This document shows positions 7,377 to 11,457 of a stretch of 11,457 nt of DNA, piece after piece. The position numbers and the translations under genes are program-made. Where the stretch lies: positions 1-11,457 of the forward strand of contig JAIRRG010000055.1 of the NCBI GenBank assembly GCA_031256095.1. Direction: 5' to 3'. The first letter of the stretch is position 1; each line of letters starts with the position of its first letter. The notes under the pieces were generated by a model. The model was given only the letters and a program-made list of their open reading frames with translations. It had not been told where the DNA came from and made no database searches. This stretch comes from Desulfobulbaceae bacterium. GTDB taxonomy: Bacteria > Desulfobacterota > Desulfobulbia > Desulfobulbales > Desulfocapsaceae.

Positions 7377-8332
7377 AACGAAAGCGTCAGATCACGTAGG
7401 CAGGCGATGAAATCCTCCCTGGTGTTCAGCGACGGGGAGGCGATGAGGCGTATGCCGTGCTTGGCCGCCTGTCCAGCTAAAAGAATACCGATTTCGTACA
7501 GGGTTTCGATGTGGTCAGAGACGAAACTGATCGGCATCACCAGCACCTCCTTTTCCCCGGTCCGGGCACATTCGGCGATGACGTCGCTGGTTTCCGGCCT
7601 AAGCCAGCGCACCGGCCCCCCCCGACTCTGGAAGCACAGTGTTCCTGGGACGCCAGTTTCTTTCTCCAGGGCGGCGATGGTCCGTCTCAGCTGGTCAAGA
7701 TAGGGGTCGCCGGCATCAATAACCGCCTGCGGCAGGCTGTGGGCGCTGTACAGGAGGCGTGGTTGACCGCTGGCGCATTGCTGTAATCCTTCCTCCAGGC
7801 AAGTGGCCAGCGCCGTGATGTAACGAGGGTGATCCGGCCAGTCCGTTACTTCCAGCATCGGTATATCTGGTAGAATTTTTTCTTTGGCCCGCCGCAGGTC
7901 GGCCAGCGACGAGCCGGTGGTCGTCCGCGAATAATGTGGGTACAGGGGCAGAGCGATCAGCCTGGTGACGTTAAAGCTTTTCAATGCTGTCAGGGTTTCC
8001 TCAGCCCTGGCCCGCCAGTAGCGCATGGCGACCCGTACTCGGTAGTGGCCAGCGCCGCCAAGCGCTTTTTCCAATGCCGCCGCCTGTGCCTCGCTGATTG
8101 CCTTGAGTGGCGAGCCGCCGCCGATAGTTTCATACATTTTCCGGCTATGGGGAGCACGGCGGTGGGCGATGAGACGGGCCAGCGGCTTTTGCAGGAAGGC
8201 TGGGCCGAGACAAATAATATGGCGATCCGAGAAGAGATTCGTCAGAAAGGGTTCAACATCTTCCTGGCCTTCTGGGCCGCCCATATTCAACAGTACAACT
8301 CCTGTCGTTTGATTTTGCACGGGACGCTCCAT
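7367..8332 (-). CDS. hemH: Ferrochelatase
   Basis: The enzyme inserts ferrous iron into a porphyrin, the closing step of heme synthesis by the classical routes. With ATG at 8332 the protein has 321 residues, and the family's opening TGVVLLNMGGP falls at 10-20. Other landmarks are YETIGGGSPL (67-76), MRYW (103-106), LPLYPHYSRTTTGSS (128-142), the active-site His198 in SAHSLP, FQSRGGPVRWL (234-244), and PISFVSDHIETLYE (267-280) with the conserved Glu276. Two positions differ from the common motif as I remember it: Gly in QSRGGP (often SRVGP) and Gly after YEI (often Asp). The frame stays open to a TTG at 8380, but neither TTG nor ATG has a strong ribosome site. ATG is preferred because it gives the family N-terminus and leaves room for the upstream promoter candidate. 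The gene is convergent with rodA. Confidence 0.95.
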   Translation of the reverse strand: MERPVQNQTTGVVLLNMGGPEGQEDVEPFLTNLFSDRHIICLGPAFLQKPLARLIAHRRAPHSRKMYETIGGGSPLKAISEAQAAALEKALGGAGHYRVRVAMRYWRARAEETLTALKSFNVTRLIALPLYPHYSRTTTGSSLADLRRAKEKILPDIPMLEVTDWPDHPRYITALATCLEEGLQQCASGQPRLLYSAHSLPQAVIDAGDPYLDQLRRTIAALEKETGVPGTLCFQSRGGPVRWLRPETSDVIAECARTGEKEVLVMPISFVSDHIETLYEIGILLAGQAAKHGIRLIASPSLNTREDFIACLRDLTLSFHS

Positions 8333-8381
8333 GGATACAATCACCGTTTCCCAATTTTTGTCCGATTTTTTTGCTGGCAAT

Positions 8382-8412
8382 TCTATAACGACCGTGGTAC
8401 CTAAATATTCAA
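8382..8412 (-). promoter_or_regulatory. Possible hemH promoter
   Basis: On the minus strand TTGAAT (8412-8407) and TATAGA (8387-8382) are separated by 19 bp. Each is a fair match to the sigma-70 boxes, though the spacer is longer than ideal. Transcription would begin near 8375, giving a leader of about 40 nt to the hemH ATG at 8332 and excluding the upstream TTG start. Confidence 0.3.
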
Positions 8413-8465
8413 GGGAAGATATGCTCGGGTTAAAATAAATTTATATTGCGACATGAAGTGTGAAG

Positions 8466-8488
8466 ATCAGAGTTTTCCCGTCTCTGAT
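8466..8488. repeat. Perfect 7-bp inverted repeat
   Basis: ATCAGAG (8466-8472) and CTCTGAT (8482-8488) are exact inverted copies around a 9-nt loop. They lie 42 bp before a second hairpin that ends in a T-run. The function is unknown; the repeat could be an operator or part of a structured RNA. Confidence 0.35.
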
Positions 8489-8529
8489 AGTATCCATCAG
8501 CTTTAACTCCCTCTTTGTAGTAGTCCTTT

Positions 8530-8566
8530 TTCCCGACTGGTATCTTCTCTTCGGGAAGGGTTTTTT
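8530..8566 (+). terminator. Terminator-like hairpin without an obvious gene to serve
   Basis: TTCCCGA (8530-8536) pairs perfectly with TCGGGAA (8551-8557) around a 14-nt loop. GGG can extend the stem by G-U pairing with the preceding T residues, and six T (8561-8566) follow. It has the form of a plus-strand intrinsic terminator, but no confident plus-strand gene lies upstream because hemH runs the other way. It could end a short RNA that also contains the inverted repeat at 8466-8488, or be accidental. Confidence 0.35.
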
Positions 8567-8702
8567 GGAAAAGCATGCGGTTGGCACGGAAAGATTTCGG
8601 AAGGATTTCTGTTGCCGGTGGGGTATTCTGCTATTTTTGTCAATGAGTCAAGATCAACGATCCATTATTTATCACCCTATCAGGTTGTTGAAAAATTGAC
8701 AA

Positions 8703-8933
8703 TTATCGTAACGCAAGCGTCAAGGTCATGTCTATCCAAGCCATTGCCATGAAGAGGTTTCTTTTTATCTTCCGTGACGTCCAGGTCAAGACAGAACGGT
8801 CGTCAATCTCTTTCGGGCGGTTGTCTCCGTTTGCTTCTTTTGCGTATTTGCCAGTCCGTCCGCGGTCAATGGAATGCTGGCGAGGCAACTGGGTTATGAT
8901 TGACCCACTCAAACAGCGACCGCGGTAGGAGAG
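8703..8933 (-). pseudogene. Possible minus-strand reading-frame remnant, unknown
   Basis: The frame is open from an upstream stop at about 8934 down to TAA at 8705-8703. The only plausible start is a TTG at 8912, giving 69 codons. The product is mostly hydrophilic in the middle (KYAKEANGDNRPKEIDDRS) and ends in a short hydrophobic stretch (KRNLFMAMAWIDMTLTLALR). The overlapping plus-strand frame 8728-8928 looks less protein-like. The ending followed by an AT-rich TTTTTCAACAACCTG resembles the end of a transposase gene, but I cannot assign a family, and no ribosome site is evident. Confidence 0.2.
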
Positions 8934-9042
8934 TTATCAACACAAGGGTAAAATTTGCAAGGCTGGGTGGAAAAGAATGTTCATGGGCCCAACGCCTTCA
9001 AACAGCCCGTTAGGCTTTTTATAAACATGAAACTGGTTATGT

Positions 9043-9420
9043 ATGAACAAAGAGGAATTTTGTTATTACCGCCGAAAACTAGGCAAGACCCAGCAAGAAT
9101 TGGCCAATATTCTTGGCATGAGCTTGAAAACCATCCACAGTTACGAACAGGGCTGCCGCGTTATCCCGGCGCATATCGCCAGGTATCTCTATTTTCTGAT
9201 CGTCAATCAGCGTCATGAGGGCAAACTGTCCATCCCCTGCTGGGAGAGAAAGCTTTGCCCGGAAAAGGAAAATTGCCCGGCTTGGGAATTCAACTGCGGG
9301 CATCTCTGCTGGTTTATCTCCGGTACGCGCTGCAACAGTTGCGAAGGGGAGGAGAAAAAAGGTAAGCTCGATGCCTGTAAAGCGTGTGCCATCTTTTCAA
9401 ACCTGCTTGATGAACGCTAA
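9043..9420 (+). CDS. XRE-type helix-turn-helix protein with nine-cysteine C-terminal ('two-CW'-like) domain
   Basis: The 125-residue protein has two parts. Residues 3-57 form a Cro/C1-type HTH: YRRKLGKTQQELANILGMS, then the recognition helix around 27-36 (SLKTIHSYEQ) and a third helical segment to about 56. Residues 66-118 are cysteine-rich, with Cys at 66, 72, 78, 85, 89, 97, 100, 112 and 115. The spacing includes two CW pairs (C66-W67, C89-W90), a GTRC motif and two CxxC pairs. This resembles the 'two-CW' domain found in Desulfobacterota-type genomes; metal or Fe-S binding is plausible but not shown. It is probably a cytoplasmic transcription regulator, perhaps redox- or metal-sensing. ATG at 9043 lacks a strong ribosome site, but the HTH alignment starts there. 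A weak terminator follows, and the next gene is convergent. Confidence 0.85.
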   Translation: MNKEEFCYYRRKLGKTQQELANILGMSLKTIHSYEQGCRVIPAHIARYLYFLIVNQRHEGKLSIPCWERKLCPEKENCPAWEFNCGHLCWFISGTRCNSCEGEEKKGKLDACKACAIFSNLLDER

Positions 9421-9434
9421 ACCGGGTGGGAAGA

Positions 9435-9456
9435 AGGAGTGGAACTACCTCTTTTT
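9435..9456 (+). terminator. Possible short terminator after the HTH gene
   Basis: AGGAGT (9435-9440) can pair with ACTACCT (9444-9450), leaving a one-base bulge and a three-base loop, followed by CTTTTT (9451-9456). It lies in the 38-bp gap between the convergent HTH and small membrane protein genes. The stem is short and imperfect. Confidence 0.35.
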
Positions 9457-9458
9457 CA

Positions 9459-9809
9459 TTACTTTTTTGAATAATCGAGAATAATTTCATCCCGCTGGAC
9501 CAAATTGAATGAGGGGCCGCGGGAGATTTCCACAAGGAAGTCTGGGTTTTCCTGGGCGACGTTAATACTTTTCTGGCCCTGTTCGTTGTCTGTTCGCAAT
9601 TTGGCGATAATTGCCTGAGCGGTTTGCGACTGCTGGTGTTGCCGGTACAGGGCCAAGCCGCCGATGCCGGGAACAAGCGTCATGCCCGCCAGGCTGACGA
9701 TCAACAGGATGGCGGCCAGGATGTACAGGCGCTGTCTCTCTGGCAAGGGAAATTGCCCTGTTTTGTTGGCTTGTTGATATAAATGGCGGCAGCTGCTGGT
9801 TCTTCTCAT
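9459..9809 (-). CDS. Small single-pass membrane protein of unknown function
   Basis: This 116-residue protein has a basic N-terminus (about residues 1-27), one long hydrophobic segment at about 28-55 (LAAILLIVSLAGMTLVPGIG within it), and a hydrophilic C-terminal domain of about 60 residues. The positive charges before the membrane segment predict a cytoplasmic N-terminus and an outer C-terminal domain. Residues 56-80 (QHQQSQTAQAIIAKLRTDNE) may be helical. ATG at 9809 is chosen because GGAGG lies eight bases upstream on this strand; an in-frame ATG at 9857 is possible but lacks that support. The start codon overlaps the start codon of the divergent DUF523 gene through the shared CATG at 9807-9810. 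I recognise no family. The ribosome site and the open frame make a real gene likely. Confidence 0.65.
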   Translation of the reverse strand: MRRTSSCRHLYQQANKTGQFPLPERQRLYILAAILLIVSLAGMTLVPGIGGLALYRQHQQSQTAQAIIAKLRTDNEQGQKSINVAQENPDFLVEISRGPSFNLVQRDEIILDYSKK

Positions 9810-10218
9810 GGCACATCCTCCGATTCTCGTCAGTGCTTGCCTGGTTGGCCTGTGCACCCGTTACGATGGTAGCCGTCAGGAAAGTCCTGCCTGTCTTGAC
9901 GCCTTGCGTGGCCTGGCCTGGATTCCCTGCTGCCCGGAGCAACTGGGCGGCTTGCCGACGCCACGCATACCGGCGGATATTCGTGATGGTGACGGCGACG
10001 ATGTGTTGGCAGGCATGGCTTGTATTGTAGCGAAAAACGGCACCAATGTCACCCACTTTTTCCTGCGAGGCGCTGAGGAATGCGCCAAGATTGCCACCAT
10101 GCTTGGCATCCGTCAGGCGTTTCTCAAGGCCCGTAGTCCCTCCTGCGCTGTCACCGGCGTCATTGGCGTCACTGCCGCCCTGTTGCGGCGGCGGGGCATC
10201 ATGTTGAGCGAGTTTTGA
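9808..10218 (+). CDS. DUF523 domain protein, shortened near the C-terminus
   Basis: DUF523 proteins are small cytoplasmic proteins of unknown biochemical role with conserved cysteines. The 136-residue product shows ILVSACLVGLCTRYDG (6-21), PCCPEQLGGLPTPR (40-53), the GTNVTHFFLRGAE segment (78-90) and LKARSPSC (106-113). After PSC the family normally has Gly and a stretch like IYDGTFSG before GVTAALLRR. Here Ala follows, and GVTAALLRRRGI comes after only six residues, so about a dozen residues appear to be missing. No frameshift is needed to explain this. ATG 9808 gives the family start and shares CATG with the minus-strand gene. No ribosome site is visible for it, unlike its neighbour. The stop is 30 bp from the convergent tatC end. 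Confidence 0.85.
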   Translation: MAHPPILVSACLVGLCTRYDGSRQESPACLDALRGLAWIPCCPEQLGGLPTPRIPADIRDGDGDDVLAGMACIVAKNGTNVTHFFLRGAEECAKIATMLGIRQAFLKARSPSCAVTGVIGVTAALLRRRGIMLSEF

Positions 10219-10233
10219 TGATTGTTTGCGCCG

Positions 10234-10254
10234 CCCTGATGAAACCTGTCAGGG
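10234..10254. repeat. Inverted repeat between convergent DUF523 and tatC genes
   Basis: CCCTGA (10234-10239) and TCAGGG (10249-10254) are exact inverted copies around a 9-nt loop, and the right arm covers the tatC stop codon. No T-run follows on either strand, so it is not a canonical intrinsic terminator. It may still stabilise or help end both convergent transcripts. Confidence 0.4.
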
Positions 10255-10941
10255 AATCCGTAGCAGGATCATGATGATGATGCCACATTCGTACAAGAGG
10301 TAGATCGGCACGCCCATCAAGGCCATGTTCAATGCATCTGGGCTTGGGGTGAGCACCGCGGCGGCGATCGTGATGAGCAGAATGGCCCAACGGCGGTGGC
10401 GCTGGAAGAATTTCCTGCCGCATATGCCTATTTTTCCGAGAAAAACCATGGCAACCGGCAGTTCAAACACTAGGCCGAAGCCGAGGATGAACAGGATGAC
10501 AAACTGGACGAATTTGTCTATCGAAATCACCGGTTGCAGTTCGGCGGAGGAAAATCCGAGAAGGAATTTGATGCCAAAGGGGAGGGTGACAAAAAAACAG
10601 AAGACGGCTCCGGCGTAAAAGAGCAGCGTCGTTGCCACAACCATGGTCGCCACGAACAGACGGCTGGTCTTGAAAGGTTTAGCCGCCGCCCGTAACAACA
10701 CAAACAGCAACCAGGGCGCGAGCACAAGACAGGCCGCTGCCAGCGACAGTTTGGCGTGGGCAAGGAAGGGCTCGGCAACCGAGAAAAAATACAATTTTCC
10801 AGTCAGGCGCCCCTGAAAAAAGGCGAGCAGGCGCGACGACAACAGAAAAATTGTTACGCTTAAAATTGGCAGGGCTATGAGAATGGCCCTGAGAGATTTG
10901 CGCAATTCCTGAATAAAAATCAATATAGACCGCCGATCCAT
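10249..10941 (-). CDS. tatC: TatC-family Sec-independent protein translocase subunit, divergent
   Basis: TatC is the six-helix inner-membrane receptor for twin-arginine signal peptides. The 230-residue product has six hydrophobic segments and the family's order of motifs: N-terminal QELRKSL (E12, R14), SVAEPFLAHAKLSL (54-67), LLFYAG (106-111), the LVFELPVAMVFL segment with Glu160, and LTPSPDALNMALMGVP...LYECGI near the end. Aligned by eye to E. coli TatC, the cytoplasmic loop that binds the signal peptide is altered: Phe94, Pro97 and Glu103 of E. coli correspond to Arg84, Ala87 and Ser93. The start ATG 10941 has GGAGG eight bases upstream. No tatA or tatB lies in the window. It could be a second, specialised TatC copy or a diverged sole copy. 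Confidence 0.88.
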   Translation of the reverse strand: MDRRSILIFIQELRKSLRAILIALPILSVTIFLLSSRLLAFFQGRLTGKLYFFSVAEPFLAHAKLSLAAACLVLAPWLLFVLLRAAAKPFKTSRLFVATMVVATTLLFYAGAVFCFFVTLPFGIKFLLGFSSAELQPVISIDKFVQFVILFILGFGLVFELPVAMVFLGKIGICGRKFFQRHRRWAILLITIAAAVLTPSPDALNMALMGVPIYLLYECGIIIMILLRIP

Positions 10942-11007
10942 ACCGGTTCCTCCGTGGTCAACCTACAAAAACGATGTCGCCGACGGTAGCAAAGCGCCGC
11001 TCCCTTG

Positions 11008-11023
11008 GCAAGGCCATCCTTGC
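11008..11023. repeat. Short perfect hairpin in the tatC-serS divergent region
   Basis: GCAAGG (11008-11013), a four-base loop CCAT, and CCTTGC (11018-11023) form a perfect 6-bp stem. It overlaps the -35 box suggested for serS and could be an operator or an incidental structure. Confidence 0.3.
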
Positions 11024-11048
11024 GTTCGTTTCCAGGGCGTGATACAAA
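11020..11048 (+). promoter_or_regulatory. Possible serS promoter
   Basis: TTGCGT (11020-11025) and TACAAA (11043-11048) are separated by exactly 17 bp, each matching four of six sigma-70 consensus bases. Transcription would start near 11055, giving a leader of about 30 nt before the serS ribosome site and ATG. I could not find an equally good promoter for tatC on the other strand. Confidence 0.35.
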
Positions 11049-11085
11049 AGGCCAGCATTTTCCCCATGTTCCCAGAGGATTTTCC

Positions 11086-11457
11086 ATGCTCGAACTGCGA
11101 TTCATCCGCGAAAATCTCGATTTGGTCAAAGAAAAAACCGCCCGGCGCGGTGCTGATATTTCCCTGGTGGAAGAATTTGCCGCCGTCGATGAACGCCGCC
11201 GCCTCGTTTTGGCCGAGGTGGAAGGCCTGAAAAATCAGCGCAACGTTGCCTCAAAACAGATAGCCGGCATGAAGCGGGCCGGTGACGCCGCCGCTGAACC
11301 ACTGATTGCCGCCATGCGTGAGGCTGGCGACCGGATCAAACTGTTGGACGTCGAGCTGGCAGCCATTGAGGAACGCCTGCAGGCGATTGTCATAGCCATC
11401 CCCAACCTCTATGACGACAGTACGCCGCTTGGCCAGGATGAGACGGCCAATCCGGTG
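11086..11457 (+). CDS. serS: Seryl-tRNA synthetase, N-terminal part, cut by window end
   Basis: SerRS charges tRNA-Ser with serine in the cytoplasm. The first 124 codons are visible, all in the N-terminal tRNA-binding arm. MLELRFIRENLDLVKEK is the classic start. Two long helices follow (about residues 27-65 and 70-103) that form the antiparallel coiled coil which grips the tRNA long variable arm, and AIPNLYDDSTPLGQDE near 104-119 marks the entry to the catalytic domain. ATG at 11086 has AGAGGA (11074-11079) six bases upstream. Class II motifs 1-3 lie beyond the window. The gene is divergent from tatC across about 140 bp. Confidence 0.97.
   Translation, partial: MLELRFIRENLDLVKEKTARRGADISLVEEFAAVDERRRLVLAEVEGLKNQRNVASKQIAGMKRAGDAAAEPLIAAMREAGDRIKLLDVELAAIEERLQAIVIAIPNLYDDSTPLGQDETANPV

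Larger units (their letters stand above)
8430..8576 (-). pseudogene. Possible 48-codon ORF or gene remnant, unknown
   Basis: On the minus strand an ATG at 8576 opens a 48-residue frame ending in TAA at 8432-8430. The frame is also open upstream to a TAG near 8633, with no further start codon. The product is hydrophilic and looks protein-like, with segments such as PEEKIPVGKKDYYKEGVK and ADGYYQRREN, rich in Lys, Glu and Tyr. No ribosome site precedes the ATG. It may be the end of a decayed gene or chance. I recognise no family. Confidence 0.2.
8333..9042. other. AT-richer gap between hemH and the HTH gene with no intact recognisable gene
   Basis: This is the longest stretch in the window lacking a confident gene. 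It holds a possible hemH promoter, two minus-strand reading-frame remnants (8430-8576 and 8703-8933), inverted repeats at 8466-8488 and 8530-8557, the short palindrome ACGCAAGCGT at 8711-8720, and a TTGACA hexamer (8696-8701) without a partner -10. Base composition at about 8400-8700 is visibly more AT-rich than the flanking genes. This fits a decayed or acquired segment, but I cannot name its source. Confidence 0.55.

Noticed and set aside
7934..8404. 156-codon plus-strand frame opposite hemH
   Set aside because: Antisense to a confident ferrochelatase; no family resemblance.
8681..8695. CAGGTTGTTGAAAAA, which resembles some insertion-sequence ends
   Set aside because: No matching inverted copy or target duplication is visible within the gap, and no recognisable transposase is adjacent. 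Not enough for a mobile-element call.
8460..8699. 79-codon plus-strand ORF with GTG start and hydrophobic N-terminus
   Set aside because: No ribosome site, it contains the terminator-like hairpin, and its composition is not protein-like after residue 40. The minus strand reads more like protein.
8696..8701. TTGACA as a -35 box in the hemH-HTH gap
   Set aside because: The bases at 16-18 bp downstream (around GTCAAG) do not resemble a -10 element.
8987..9015. Integron attC-like ends: GCCCAAC (RYYYAAC) and GTTAGGC (GTTRRRY)
   Set aside because: Both core motifs match, but they are only 29 bp end to end, far shorter than known attC sites (about 55-140 bp), with no internal L boxes and no integrase or cassette array nearby. 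Most likely chance.
8955..9218. Plus-strand frame overlapping the start of the HTH gene
   Set aside because: It runs out of frame through the conserved HTH coding region and shows no family features.

Overview
This window looks like chromosomal DNA from a rod-shaped Gram-negative bacterium. A complete elongasome operon (mreB-mreC-mreD-PBP2-rodA) is flanked by lon, hemH, tatC and serS. Moderate-to-high GC, many GTG starts, and a DUF523 protein beside a cysteine-rich 'two-CW'-like HTH protein fit a Desulfobacterota/Desulfuromonadota-type (former Deltaproteobacteria) genome. That placement is inferred from gene content and is not proven.

Layout. (1) 1-1168: the 3' part of lon, with AAA+ Walker B onward and the Ser-Lys protease domain, closed by a strong intrinsic terminator that starts at the base after the stop codon. 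(2) 1227-1625: a roughly 400-bp gap with no conserved gene. It holds a possible extended -10 promoter, a ribosome site and a 21-codon signal-peptide-like ORF. (3) 1626-7376: the cell-wall elongation operon, running mreB, a possible 23-codon coupling ORF, mreC, mreD, mrdA (PBP2) and rodA. mreC/mreD abut, mreD/mrdA overlap (GTGA), and rodA follows mrdA by 4 bp. MreB forms the cytoskeletal filament, MreC and MreD form the membrane link, and the RodA glycosyltransferase with the PBP2 transpeptidase makes peptidoglycan. (4) 7367-8332 on the minus strand: ferrochelatase hemH, overlapping the end of rodA tail to tail by 10 bp. (5) 8333-9042: an AT-richer stretch with no intact recognisable gene, containing two minus-strand reading-frame remnants and several inverted repeats. 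(6) 9043-10218: an accessory block. It holds an XRE-type HTH protein with a nine-cysteine tail, a convergent small membrane protein of unknown function, and a DUF523 protein; the last two diverge from overlapping start codons (one CATG shared by both strands). (7) 10249-10941 on the minus strand: a TatC homologue whose twin-arginine-recognition loop is divergent. (8) 11086 to the window end: the first 124 codons of serS, divergent from tatC.

Most of the window is ordinary housekeeping DNA. I see no defence system, CRISPR array, tRNA, rRNA or intact mobile element. The items most worth a second look are the divergent TatC, the HTH/Cys-rich protein, the CATG-sharing pair with its orphan membrane protein, the shortened DUF523 protein, the possible coupling ORF before mreC, and the decayed region 8333-9042.
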